Source of the DNA: Coniferiporia sulphurascens
Lineage: Eukaryota > Basidiomycota > Agaricomycetes > Hymenochaetales > Hymenochaetaceae
Assembly (NCBI GenBank): GCA_002794785.1
Contig: NBBA01000001.1
Coordinates: forward strand, 2,542,001-2,606,000
DNA length: 64,000 bases
Reading direction: 5' to 3'
Position 1 is the stretch's first letter; the number at the start of each line of letters is the position of its first letter. Positions 1-10,914 of the stretch are shown piece after piece. The notes beneath the pieces were generated by a model. The model worked only from the letters and a program-made list of their open reading frames with translations, was not told the DNA's origin and did no database searches. Made by a program: the position numbers and the translations under genes.

Positions 1-1928
1 AGAAGGCCCGGTGAGTACCATACAAATACACCGGAGCGGTTATTCACGATGCAAAAGGGTATTTCCAACACCCTGGGCAACTCTAGACGAGCTGCTGGAG
101 AAGCTGTTCTTTTTGGCGATCAGCGGCGACGGCAAGTCATGTTACAAGAAACGCGTAAAGAACAACACTGATAAAGATTGTGTAGATCCTTCGTTTATTG
201 CGCACTTTTTCCTGACATATCGTCGATTTGCTACACCTAGGAGTGTTTTACTGGGCATGCAAAAACGCATGAATGAGCTACGCCAGCCTTGTGGAGATGT
301 CACATTGGCGTGCTTTGCGCAAATGCGGTTTGTCGCTTTTTTATGCTTTCTCTTTCAGATATAGCTCATGTCGTCGTTTCTAGTCTGTGTAACCTGCTTG
401 AACAGTGGATGAAGGACTACCCGTCAGATTTCGCAGTCCCTGGAACGTATGGCGCGCTGAACGCGTTCATTAGACACCTCTTCTCACACTCGCACACGTT
501 GCTGTATGGCTCCGACTTCTTGCCATTTCTTGAAGCCCTTCCGGCGCTGAGTGACAACGACGCCGCATGGGCGTTGAAAGCGGATGAATTTGCCGAGAGC
601 GACAACGAAACGGACAGCATATTCGACATAACTCAAGAACGGGCCGAGATCGAATTTTTTCCATCCTCGTTAATCTCACAACCCAAAAGCAGCGCATCCG
701 AGCCAGCGAGCAGTCCACGTTCGACCGCTCGCGAGCGACGTTCGAGTCTACCGCTAAGCGCAATGGCACTCATTAAGACGCCTATATTAGGCACTGCGTG
801 GTACCAACGCGCGGATGAGCAAAACGGGACCTCAACAAGGGAGATAGTGGCGAAACTGCAGAAGGTCGCTGCAGCCCTTGCTCTGCATGAAGCCGATGCT
901 ATTGCGGGCGAAATTACTCGACGCGAACTAGAGTTGTTTTTAAAAATAGAGGTGGGTAGTTTCACTGGTTTGTCTAGAACAGCAATGAATAAGGAATAAA
1001 TTTCAGCGTCGGGACTGGTTGCGGCATACTCTTATACCTGGGAAGAAGGATCCAAACTCTGACCCAATATCAAAGTTCAATAATAATTACAATGAATTGC
1101 ACGAATGGTATGTACATTATGTGCTATAGAGTTGAATCCGGCTGAAGTTCGACTCTAAATAGGGCCGTTTCTCTGGTTCTCAGTCACGACAAGCCGAAAG
1201 GCCGAGCCCGTCAATTAGAGAAATTAGCAGAGATTGCAGTACGACTCCGTGTGCTGAACAACTATTCTGGATTACGCGCCATTGTAACTGCCATCAACCA
1301 AGCAACGTACCCGGGCGACCAGTCCATGGAACTCTTCAAAACAAAAGTCGATTTACACAAAAAGTTTCTTAGCTCGGACATACTCCTTCAGACCACTAGG
1401 GCGCACCAGTCCTATCGCATGGCATTAAAGAACACAAAGGGACCATGTATTCCTTCCTTGTGGGTCCTCTCTTGTGTGACTTCGCGTAAATCCTGATTCT
1501 TATTCCAATTTAAGGGAGGTCCACACATCCGATCTTCACAGGGCCAATGAAGGTAATCCAGACATAAAGCCAGATAACCCTCTGAAGATTAATTGGGCGA
1601 AATATAACATGATTGGTCGATTCGTCGCGACCACCACTGCGCTCCAGCAGCGCTGCTGTGGTCCAGACGGGTACAAGCTAACGGAGAACAAATACATCGG
1701 TCGGCTGTTTGACGTTCCTGTTATGGATTACGATGTCAGTTTTTATTCGCCTAAACCGATTTATCTGTACTGTACTTGACTTTCCCCCCGTAATTGCAGA
1801 TGCAACAAGAACGGATTGCTCAACCTGCTGATGACGGTGGTGTCCCACCTGGACCTGGTGCGTCAATAAATTTTCTCGGCAATCACTCGAAGGAGGCAAG
1901 TGTTATCAAACGAATGCTGCCGTGGTAG
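1..1928 (+). CDS. Ras guanine-nucleotide exchange factor (RasGEF), 5' partial
   Basis: Family members catalyse GDP release from Ras-type GTPases at membranes. The window opens at the last bases of an exon (donor GTGAGT at 11), so the N-terminus lies upstream. A RasGEF_N module reads through FIAHFFLTYRRFATP (about 190-240) and LLEQWMKDYPSDF (about 395-430). The catalytic RasGEF domain follows as exons reading RRDWLRHTLIPGKKDP (1007 on), SLVLSHDKPKGRARQLEKLA (about 1170-1230), LRVLNNYSGLRAIV, then SDLHRANEGNPD (about 1530-1560) and INWAKYNMIGRFV. Introns are inferred at about 11-86, 132-185 (GC-AG), 291-358, 951-1006 and 1108-1162, with more near 1460-1515 and 1733-1799. The stop is at 1926-1928, soon after the catalytic domain. 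The domain order fits Cdc25/Bud5/Lte1-type exchange factors. The Ras-family partner cannot be read from this part. Confidence 0.85.
132..185 (+). other. GC-AG intron inside the RasGEF_N coding region
   Basis: The exon ends ...GGCGACG and is followed by gcaagt, the strong consensus of GC-type donors. A CTGAT branch-like motif and the acceptor tgtag follow. Removing 54 nt joins SGD to DPSFIAHFF, which restores the usual RasGEF_N sequence. Retention would keep the frame open and insert 18 residues, so both isoforms are translatable. Confidence 0.6.
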
Positions 1929-2340
1929 TCTGTTATTTTTTCTCGTCCATCTCTGTCCCACATCTTTCTCTGCTGACGACTTCAACACGGACACGACCTT
2001 ACGACATTTATGACGCACATCCCATCTTTGTTTATTTGTTCCATTGTTCCATTTTAAACGTAAAATCTCATTATCAGCGACGCTGATTGCTTAGAATTGT
2101 TCTGTAGTAGTTGTACATGTTTCGCTAGCTGTTTGCACCGTGCTTTTGGAATCCAAACTTCTTGAAATTTAACATAATTTAGAGTCACAGTTGAGTGGCC
2201 TGAAGATCGTTGATCGACACACCTTCCACATTGGGAATGCGTTTTTAAACCCTGAGCCGCAGCCACAATCATCGATCGTCCTTCGAACGCGGCGCTGGCT
2301 TCAGTAACCTCTTGCTTTGATTCCCCTTTGATTTCTTACT
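1929..2340. other. Intergenic: RasGEF 3' end to SurE promoter
   Basis: AT-richer sequence with no coding exon that I can support. It holds the 3' UTR of the exchange factor and the upstream region of the SurE-like gene. No tRNA or repeat was seen. Confidence 0.5.
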
Positions 2341-3850
2341 ATGAGTATTACTTTGGAGCGACCCAGGGTGCTACTCACCGTATGCCTGCCGCATCATGCG
2401 CCCTGGTAAACAGCTCACCGGTTTTTGCAGAACGATGACGGTCCCCCGGGAATGGATTCTCCTTACATTTTTGGATTTGCCCACCATCTGGCAATAGATC
2501 TAGGTTTTTTTCCACCCTAAATCAGACGTCCGATCGTAGCCCCTGACAATTACCTCGAAAACAGGTTGGGATGTTAAAGTTGTTATACCGTCCTCCCAGA
2601 AGTCTTGGATAGGTATATAAACAAGTCGTCCTCATCGGGAAAGCTCAGGCTCGACTCAAGTAATGTCTAGGAAAAGCGTACCATATCAAAGAGATTACCA
2701 AGGGGAGATACTTTTATCCCCGAAATCCCGGTATGCGAGCCAGTTTTATCGGGCTCAATAAGCTGATAAGCTACTTTGTTCGCGGCGTGTAGATGGAATT
2801 GGTGAGACGTCCACCTTCTCGCGCCCCCTTAAGGTAGACGAGGGCGAATTTGCGGAGTGGATCCTACTCGACGGTGTTTGTGTTTGCCTTGGTACCCTCG
2901 TGAGCGTTGACAACGAGCCATACTCTGACCCACAGACACCAGCGACCTGTGCCAATATTGCACTGCATAACATATACAAGGATAAGATTGACCTAGTGGT
3001 CAGTGGGCTGCTTCCTCAACTGTAGCTCATCCATTTAGCTACAGAGTCCACAGATTTCAGGTCCAAACTTTGGCCGCAATTCATCTGGTAAGGAAGTCGA
3101 ATAAAACAAAAGCGCGGAGTAGTGAAACAGATCACATCGTTCAAAACAGCCGCATTCGCTCTTTCCTCTGGTACTATTGGCGCTGCGCTCTCGTCGTCGC
3201 TTTCTCACTGCCGTTCCATCGCGCTATCGTATGGTACGGTGCAGAGACCCGTTCCACCAGGTCTTTTCAAGCCGGCACATCGACTTGCCGGTCAGATAAT
3301 ACAAGGCCTCTGGCGCAAATGGGACATGGATGCGGGTAGCATGCGCAACGGAGAGGTTGATTTATACAACGTAAACATCCCCATGGTGGATGCTCTTCTC
3401 AGCGATGGAGGCATGCGCGTAGTGTGGACGACCATCTGGCGAAACGCGTACGGCCGGCTCTTCAAGGCGCACGCGCTTGATCCCGGAAATGTCGACAAGG
3501 CTCCCGCTGGCGGACCGGACGCACAGCCCTCCAAGGACAAGACGAACCTAATAAAACGGCCCGAGGACACCAGCATGGACGCCCTGAATATGAATACCGC
3601 GCTTGCCGCAAATTACGCGCCGGAGCTCGTCTTCGAGTTCGCACCGGATATGAGGGGGCTCATCGGCCCGAACGTGGTAGCACCGGTTGGTTCAGACGCG
3701 TGGGCGATCGAGCGCGGCTGGGCGAGCGTGACGCCACTGCGTGCAAGCTTTGCCGAACCGCCAGTGATCGGCTTGAGCGCAGAAGGCGTATCGTACGCGG
3801 GGCTGGAGGAAGACATAGGGGCGCAAGGAATTAGACTGTTTAAACTGTAA
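2341..3850 (+). CDS. SurE-like survival protein phosphatase / nucleotidase
   Basis: SurE-fold proteins are metal-dependent nucleotidases or phosphatases. The first exon (2341-2379) ends RPRVLLT and the next (from 2431) starts NDDGPPGMDSPYIFGFA, giving the metal-binding LLTNDDG motif at the N-terminus. Later exons read GWDVKVVIPSSQKSW, GKAYHIKEITKG, then ATPATCANIALHNIYKDK (about 2938-2990), PNFGRNSS (3060-3087) and AFALSSGTIGAALSS with VDLYNVNIPM. All are family landmarks in the expected order, through about eight exons. The stop is at 3848-3850. No tubulin-tyrosine-ligase domain follows, unlike yeast PBY1. The SGPN motif is spelled S-PN at the best GT-AG junction, which is worth checking. 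Substrate and location are unknown. Confidence 0.88.
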
Positions 3851-4914
3851 GGGACGATGAGGTCGGTGTATGCGCCCCATTCCCTGCTGCTGGGAAGATC
3901 TCGCGGAAGAATTAAATTTGGACTAACAGCAAGTGATTGAGGCGCTATCTGAGCCGCGTTGAACGCGTGAGGTCTTTGTATGGGCCGACTTTTGTGAATC
4001 TTCTCTAAAGGCAATCCGACAGTGCGTGTCCTACGTGTCTACGCGGCTTACTTTCTTGGCTTCTCTTCTTTTTACGCTAACAAGTCTGCCGGTGCTGAGG
4101 GTCCAGTGGGGTTTTGCGGGTGCGAGATACCGATGGGCTCAGACAATCGCGGCAAGGCCAAGACACTGTAATTCTTGAAACACTCTCGGACACGTTCACC
4201 GTCGGTTGACCGGTAATTCAGGTCCCCTAATTTTTCTGTTGATGCACGTTGCGAGCCCGAGCCCAAGCTGCAGCCGGGTGCTTTGTCTTTATTTTTATTT
4301 GTTTTCGGTATCACAAAAGCCGGGTTAGCTGTTCCCGGTCTCCTGGGACTCAGTCGTTTGTTTTTCCGCAGACGCGCGGCGCGTCTGGACATCGTGACTG
4401 GCGATCTGGCACGCGTCTCGGGCGTGCCGCTTTGCTGAACACGTGGAGATCATGGCCCTATCGAATAGGCCATTAGTCTCTACAGGCCACGACAAAAATA
4501 TCCGTGTCCTTGTACCCTCCGCCCCTTCCTTTTTTTCTCTTACTGGCCCAGTCTCTGTACTTGCACCGCGGACAAGCGGACAACCCTACATCTGAGATCA
4601 TCAACCGGAATACTGGGGCAACTCCCTACTAAATATCGCCCAAGTCGTGGCGTTAGCGCGAACTCAGTGGACTCAAAATAAAGCAAACGTGGATAGCGAT
4701 TATTACAAAAGTCCATTCAATACATGTGTATCCAAGATCAGTCAAATATCAACTCTAATCAAAAATGTATTTCCGTGTCCCTGTATTCGAGCGGAGATCC
4801 CTTATACTGGAAAGGTCGGTGTTTGCAAAACAGCGTTAGGACGTCTTCCATGCTGAAGAATAGCGAATGTCAATGTACATCCTTGAATAGGATATTCCTG
4901 TACTCGTCCGGCCT
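3851..4914. other. Intergenic between convergent SurE and GH16 genes
   Basis: It contains the 3' ends of two convergent genes. A 106-codon minus-strand open frame (4072-4392) is rich in Lys, Arg, Pro and Ser but has no recognisable domain or supporting context. I do not call it as a gene. Confidence 0.4.
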
Positions 4915-6838
4915 TCAGCGGACTAACAGCGCTGTGAAGCCCGCTAGCCAAGCGGCGAGTACTAATTTGCCTAGTGAGGGCGTAGAGTAGCCCCGGGGTG
5001 AAAAATTCGACACGACCCCAAATAGATCTTGCTTCTGGTAGACCTTGAGGGTGTTGATACTCCACGAAGCGTTCTGATTTTTCCCCCCCAAGAAGCATGA
5101 AAATGAGCGTCCGTCAGCATACCGATGCCGATATATTTTAAGCGTACCACAAAATTCGTGGGGTCCTGAAGATGATCTTGGCACGTCCCCGTGCACCCAG
5201 GTGTAGTGGCATACGTGTTGCCTGCCCAGTCACCGCAAAAAGTGATGTCTGGTAATTTGGAAAATCGCGTGATAGTCAGTAATTATTCTTTTTAGGCGAT
5301 CGTCGGGAGCCGGCAAGCGTACCGAAGATGATTGAATGGTTCACAAAGAACTCAAACGGATTGCACCCCCCTGGTGATAACGCCGCAGAAGGCGTTGTCC
5401 ATGTTGTTGGTTGAGGCTCGCCGTTGAGAATGTCCTGAGGGATTGAAACGCGGTAGAAGTACCCTTTCAATGGCCGCCCGTATCAGCAAGAGGAGTAGGT
5501 GCCATCAATTACATTCAAAGAACCACCCACGCACAAACTGCTATTCCGGTTTCGTCCCACAGCATTGCATACACACCACCGCCCTGTGCGTCGAAGGTCT
5601 CACCATAGGAGACACGGCTCCAGTCGGTGATACCGCATCCAGCATTGTTATTGATAGATGCATCGCAATCGGTTTGACCCTGGTTTCGAGCACAATCAGA
5701 ACAAGACAGTGCGGCGTTTATCATACTCTGAACGCAGACAGCAATGCTTACAACAAGGGTCCCGGTAAAATTGCCCGTGTCTTCGAGCGTGCACCCAGGA
5801 AGCGTGTGCCAGGTGACCTGGTTGTGGACATTGTCGTGTACCCCCTCAATAATATCAATCTCACCCCCCTACACATGAGCGAGTTGTTCATTCGGTCAAA
5901 CAAAATAGAAGGCTGAGATATTTGACGCACTGCCGGCCAAGTTTCTGTTGCACCAACAGTCCAGAATGCCGGCCACACACCTAAGGGGTTCTTGTAATGA
6001 GACGTATACATGTGCATGCGGCGAAAGGAACGCACCGCAGCCCCAAGGGGCGCGATTCAAGTCGAGAATAAAAAGACCTCCATTGTATGTTTTGTTGCTG
6101 GAAATGCGGACGCTGCATGCGCAGGTACAGATGATCGGTAGTATTGATTGAAATTTGGAAGACTATTACTACATCCGCAATGTTCAAGAGACACGAATGA
6201 CACACGCACCTGGCCCTGTTTTGCCCGAGCGGCAACTGCGTAGTGTCGTCGCCAGTCATTATGACAATATTATCGCTGGTGACGTACGCCAGACTCGAGT
6301 TGAAAGCGGTCTCACGGTCCACATAGCTGCCAGAGGCGAAACGCGTCGGAATTTACTCGCTATTGTGAAAAGAAAAGCCTTACTCTACAAGGCCGCTGGG
6401 AGTTGGAGGGGTCTGTTCAGTTACTGTAATTCTATAGAGGTGTAAGGGACACATACTTCGTCGGGTCTGCGCCCGTGTAGAACGTCCAGTCGCTGAACCC
6501 CGCATATTCCTCAGTTGAGTTGCCTGCCGGCCCATCCATTAGGCAGTATGCACTCACTCGAAGAATGTCTGTCCCGCATATTCGTCTTGCATTATCCAGA
6601 GTGTTGCCGTTACATTTGAGCTTGAGGTCGAATTTGAGCTCGTCGAGTTCGTTGACGTCGAGTTGGTGTCATCACGCCGGTGGAGGTAACCCGTGAGATC
6701 TGCGACGCTGTGTGGGACGGCAGCCTTGACGCTGTCGTAAAGGGAGTCGAGCGAGGACCTCTGGGGCAGAACGCTCAGGCCGTCCGCAGCAGAGAAGAAG
6801 GCGGCGGCACAGAAAGCAGCACACAAACGTCGTGCCAT
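4915..6838 (-). CDS. Secreted GH16 family beta-1,3(4)-glucanase
   Basis: GH16 enzymes hydrolyse or transglycosylate beta-1,3/1,4-glucans outside the cell. The start at 6838 opens with MARRLCAAFCAAAFFSA, a good signal peptide, followed by an Asn/Ser/Thr-rich linker (NSTSTNSTSSNS). The catalytic domain reads WIMQDEYAGQTFFE, FNSSLAYVTSDNIVIM, WPAFWTVGATETWPA and, across an intron, GEIDIIEGVHDNVHNQVTWH. The EIDIIE catalytic motif with its two glutamates lies at about 5846-5862. Further exons give DWSRVSYGETF, GGGVYAMLWDETGIAV, then PFEFFVNHSIIF and NASWSINTLKVYQKQ. The C-terminus (KLVLAAWLAGFTALLV) is hydrophobic and could be a GPI or membrane tail. It resembles fungal laminarinase-type GH16. It could act on the fungus's own wall as well as on plant or food glucan. 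Confidence 0.92.
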
Positions 6839-7393
6839 GTGCCTATACAGGGAAAAAGACGCAGAGAAATGTTCGTGAGCTATGCGGGCGTAGGTACGAG
6901 CGGGAATTGTAAAGTCGTAATGTCGTGAGGAATGTCCGTAAAATACACGTTGTCGATGAGAGGAGCTCCTGTGAGCGTGCGTGCAGTCGGTGCTTTCCGA
7001 AAGCGAAAATCCAACATATTGATACACAGCCACCACTCTGCCTCCGCACTATATCGCAATTATCACTAAAATAATGAATGTCGCATGAAATCTCACAGGA
7101 CCTCATCACTCTTTATCGGTCGCACACATGGCATGGCGGGTGTAACATGACATTGCGTATGCATAAAAAAGTAGTTGCGGGACATGGTTTGGGGCATGCA
7201 AGGAAGATATGGGGGAACAAGGCATAGCAAGTAGCGGTACACCCAGTATGGCTTTTGTACGTGTGGAGAAAGGAGGAATACAACAATCCACATCCATGCC
7301 GGCGCGGACCGTGCCAACGTCCAAAGCCCGCGTCCTTCCCACAACACGGAACACGAACGCTGGAACACGAAGACCGGGATGAGAATGCACTGT
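6839..7393. other. Intergenic: GH16 promoter and eS24 3' region
   Basis: Upstream region of the secreted glucanase and 3' UTR of the ribosomal protein gene, both minus strand. I saw no further coding exon, RNA gene or repeat. Confidence 0.5.
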
Positions 7394-8120
7394 TTACTTG
7401 CCCTTCTTCTGGGGCTCCGAAGCCTTCACCTTCTTCGTCCCGCGGAACTGAGCACACAGCAAGAGTCAGAAAAAATTTCCAGGTAGTAAGACAAGCAGAC
7501 ACACCTTCTTTGAACGGTTCTTGCGCTCCTTGCGCAGTTTACGGGAAGCCTTCTCGATCTTGGTCGCGAGGCCAGACTGCAGTTGAAATAAGGGGGGAAA
7601 CATATTTTAGACAAAGAGAAGGGAGGCAGAGACATCACAAGTCGACGGATCGTGACGCACCCTGACCAACCGATACCTCGGCTCGAACTTCTTCTGCGAG
7701 GCCTCGTCATCGTAGACGAGCGCGAAGCCAGTGCTACGACCTCCACCGAACTGTGTGCGGAAACCGAAGGTGACGACCCGGTTCTTGTCGGTCTTGTAGA
7801 GGGCAGCGAGCTTCTCGTTGAGCTCGGCCTTGGAGACATTCGGGCGCGAGGGGTGCAGCACGTCAATGACCATCTGGCGACGGGCCAGGAGGCGGTTCGT
7901 GACGAATTTGCGGGTGCGCAGGGTGATCGGAGCGGAGGGATCCTGCAAGATATCGAATAAGGACACAAAACCGAGGATAGGAGACATGCTGCCGCCGTCC
8001 GCGCATCATCCAGACACTGAACCCGTCCATCCACCTCGAACCAGCTCATTCCAACGATCCATTCAAAGCCGAACGGTCCAGCAGCATCCGTAAAGCGTAG
8101 GGGGGGCAGAAACTCACCAT
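7394..8120 (-). CDS. RPS24: 40S ribosomal protein eS24
   Basis: Cytosolic small-subunit ribosomal protein. The first coding exon is only the ATG (8118-8120), followed directly by a GTGAGT donor. The coding sequence resumes at 7942 with [19 protein letters not shown], an intron of about 175 nt. The body reads [18 protein letters not shown], then [20 protein letters not shown] and [11 protein letters not shown], the eS24 signature. It ends in a basic tail ([20 protein letters not shown], then [13 protein letters not shown]) and a stop at 7394-7396. Four exons are inferred. Length, about 135 residues, is normal for the family. Starting at the isolated ATG is preferred over upstream frames because it matches the family N-terminus exactly. 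Confidence 0.97.
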
Positions 8121-8393
8121 TTTGAGTGGTGTGGTTGAGCGACGACGACGCCTCTTGCTTGTGGGCTGCCTTTGCTTGGATGCTGCTGCTGTTCCCACCT
8201 GCACACGGCTCGCGGGCGGACCCTGACGCCATAGTCCCCCTTTCGACTCGCGCCTCCGCCGTTAATATTTACTTGCCATTTCAGCTCTCACTAACAATTA
8301 ATTATCCTGAATCTCAATAAATTTACAGTACGAGGAATTAATAAACGAAAGCAATGTTAAATCAACAAATACAAAAGTCCGTCTGTCCGACTC

Positions 8394-9199
8394 CTACTCT
8401 TCCGACAACCACTGGTCCGCTAGCGGACCGGCGTACGGCACATAGAACCGTGTCAGGTTGTTCTGCGCAGCGTCTACATAGGCCCGGAATCTACAGGGGG
8501 GACACGGGTCAGCGCTGGACAGGACCTGCAAGACTCAGACACCCACGCCAAGAAGACTTGTACGACGACGATGCATATTGTAACGAGCGTGTTCAGAGTA
8601 GATGGGAAATGGACGAGTGCACCAAATATGCGCAGAAGCACGAGCGGGGTAGTGACAAGCGCGGACTGGTACGCTGGAGCGAAGGCGTATTCAGTGCCTT
8701 TATGGAAGACCGAACGGGACCGGGACTCACCGTGAAATCGAACATAGTCGTTGTGCGTCTCTAGTACAAGGCAGATAAGAGCTGCCAGGAGCAGGTCAGG
8801 ACAGAAGGCCGTGCATATGGAACATATGCCCACCTGAAATCGGCCCAAGCAGATAAGCAAACGCTGCGAGAATGTCTACGCGCGTGCCGAAGCGCGTTTC
8901 CCACTGGCTCGATGGGGTATCTGCCTCGACGTCATTGCCAAAGCCGGTCAGCGGGGCCCCGCCACCACCGCCGCCGCCGTATGCATTCCCGAGCGTCGGG
9001 AGGCCGCCAGACTGGTACGAGGAAGACTCGGGCTGGGCGGGAAACCAGGGACGGACAGCCGGTGCGCGGGAGGAGGAGGCGACGTGCGTCGGGTCGTCGG
9101 GCGGCGGAGTCTGCGAAATATGAGGACCGAAATACATATTCAGGGACAGAAACTAACGTAGGGCGCGAAGGTGCTCGCGAAACTTGAGCTCGTGTTCAT
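8394..9199 (-). CDS. Tic20-like (DUF4870-type) membrane protein
   Basis: A Gly/Pro/Ser-rich cytosolic N-terminus (ISQTPPPDDPTHVASSS, then a run of eight glycines near 8960-8985) precedes WETRFGTRVDILAAFAYLLG. Four hydrophobic helices follow: FAYLLGPIS, an ICLVLETHNDYVRFH segment, AYQSALVTTPLVLLRIF, and LVTICIVVVQVFLAW. The C-terminus is RAYVDAAQNNLTRFYVPYAG then PLADQWLSEE, with the stop at 8394-8396. This pattern is seen in fungal proteins annotated as Tic20-like or DUF4870, whose role is unknown. Three or four exons are inferred. The start is uncertain: in-frame codons (SNYLYRLYQEHICGD) continue upstream of the chosen ATG to a TTTCAG acceptor near 9250, so another 5' exon is likely. Confidence 0.75.
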
Positions 9200-9880
9200 G
9201 TCGCCGCAGATGTGCTCCTGGTACAGACGGTACAAGTAGTTACTTACTGAAAGCAGAAAGCAAGCACCAGTGAGCGTTAGGTAATCATTCAGGACCCATT
9301 TCCCATCTCTTGGCCGGGTGGCTACTTTCGCAATTATATTCGCATCCGTGCACAGGTTGCAGCATCATAGCTTATTGTTTTTCTATTATTCCTTACAAAA
9401 GGTTTATTGCTGAGCAATTACTACGAAGGATGCCAATTACCTGGAACTTGTAATCGGGGTTTGGGAAGAACAGCATTACTGTTATTTCCAAGGCCACCAA
9501 TTTTTAAACCCACACAAATGTTTATTTTTCAAGCAGCTCCATGAAAAGTACGGGGGAGATTATGCACCGAAAAAAAAAAGTCGAGTGATGATTACGTAGT
9601 GGAATAAATGCCCGCGTCGTGAGTTGAAGGGGCGCCCTCTCGCTCAGGGTCTATTCTGAGTCTGCTCGAGGCCGCCGCAGACACCGTCCGCAAGAGTCAA
9701 GACCACCAACTCGTTATCCTCAAGGTGAGCCGCCGTTTGACGCTGTGCGACGGCCGGGCCATCGTCTGGATGCTGCTGGTGACTGTCCTGACCGACGGGG
9801 ATGGCGGGGTTGCGCAGCACTCGACGGATGGCCGACTAGTGACTTGGATGCCAAGCTGACTTGTACTTTTGCACTTGTAG
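9200..9880. other. Divergent promoter region and spliced 5' leader of eL15
   Basis: The Tic20-like and eL15 genes diverge here. A plus-strand leader exon ends CTCAAG at 9724, followed by GTGAGC, and the acceptor CTTGTAG directly precedes the eL15 ATG. This implies a 5' UTR intron of about 156 nt (9725-9880). I looked for a C/D-box snoRNA in it and found no convincing C and D boxes. Confidence 0.55.
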
Positions 9881-10605
9881 ATGGGCGCGTACAAGTACAT
9901 CGGCGAGCTCTACAAAAAGAAGCAGTCGGACGTCCTCCGATTCCTTCTCCGCGTCCGCTGCTGGGAGTACCGCCAGCTCAACGTTATTCACCGTTGCTCC
10001 CGCCCCTCGCGTCCCGACAAGGCCCGCCGCCTCGGCTACAAGGCCAAGCAGGGCTACGTTGTCTACCGTGTCCGTGTCCGCCGTGGAAACCGCAAAAAGC
10101 CCGTTCCCAAGGGTGCCACCTACGGCAAGCCCGTCCGCCAGGGTGTCAACCACCTGAAGTTCCAGCGGGGTCTCCGCTCTGTTGCTGAGGAGCGTGTCGG
10201 ACGCCGCTGTGGCAACCTCCGCGTCCTCAACTCTTACTGGATCAACCAGGACGGCGTGTACAAGTACTACGAGGTTATTCTCGTTGATCCTAACCACAAA
10301 GCTGTAAGTTACACTATTCGCCTTCCAAGCGAGAGAACACTTCTGATCCATCCCGCCATTCAAAAGGTCCGCCGGGATGCTAGGATCAACTGGATCACCA
10401 AGCCGGTCCACAAGCGCCGCGAGGCACGCGGTCTTACCAGCATCGGCAAGCAGGTACGTTTATCAGGTCTTGGATTTAACAATCCTCCGTGTAACCTCGT
10501 TTTTGTCAGAACCGTGGTCTCGGCAAGGGTCACCGCTACAACCACACCCCGGCAAGGTCCACATGGAAGAAGCACAACACCCTTTCTCTCCGCAGGTACC
10601 GATGA
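9881..10605 (+). CDS. RPL15: 60S ribosomal protein eL15
   Basis: Cytosolic large-subunit ribosomal protein. It starts [20 protein letters not shown], and the first exon runs to VDPNHKA (10303), where a GTAAGT donor follows. The second exon encodes [20 protein letters not shown] and RGLTSIGKQ. The third gives [20 protein letters not shown] and [11 protein letters not shown] with the stop at 10603-10605. The match to eL15 is continuous over about 200 residues, the full family length. Codon use is strongly C/G-ending at third positions in exon 1, as expected for a highly expressed gene. Confidence 0.98.
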
Positions 10606-10914
10606 AGGATGTTTTTTCTCTTTTCCTCCTTTCTGCTTTGCATCTATGCCCCAAAACTACCTACTCTCCCGCTTCGCATGTGTATGGGCCCTTCTCTCCA
10701 CTTTGCAATACATGTGTATGCCTTCCAGCTGATACTCTTGTGTGTGGTGAGTAAGCAAGAAGCCGAATCCTTGGTATTAGTATCACTAGCAGCTACAGGG
10801 AGTAAAGGGGTATTACTGGAGAAATATTGACATGAAAAGAAAGACAAGTGCAGTGCGTATAAGTCTGAAAACCCGATATATGGACACAATGCTGAAGATG
10901 GGAGATCCAAAAAA
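10606..10914. other. Intergenic between convergent eL15 and ARP1
   Basis: Pyrimidine-rich 3' region of eL15 meeting the 3' end of ARP1. No further gene was seen. Confidence 0.5.

Noticed and set aside
1147..1155. tRNA B-box-like GTTCGACTC
   Set aside because: No A box at the right distance and no cloverleaf. It lies in an intron of the RasGEF gene.
4072..4392. 106-codon minus-strand open frame (MSRRAARLRKNKR...)
   Set aside because: Basic, low-complexity composition, no domain, and it sits in the 3' region between convergent genes. No supporting splice partners were found.
4449..4600. Short plus-strand frame MALSNRPLVSTGHDKNIRV resembling a WD40 strand
   Set aside because: Only one repeat-like phrase, then a stop. 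No further WD repeats follow in any frame.
7943..8117. Possible C/D snoRNA in the first intron of eS24 (GGATGATGCG)
   Set aside because: C box lacks the final A, and there is no matching D box or terminal stem.
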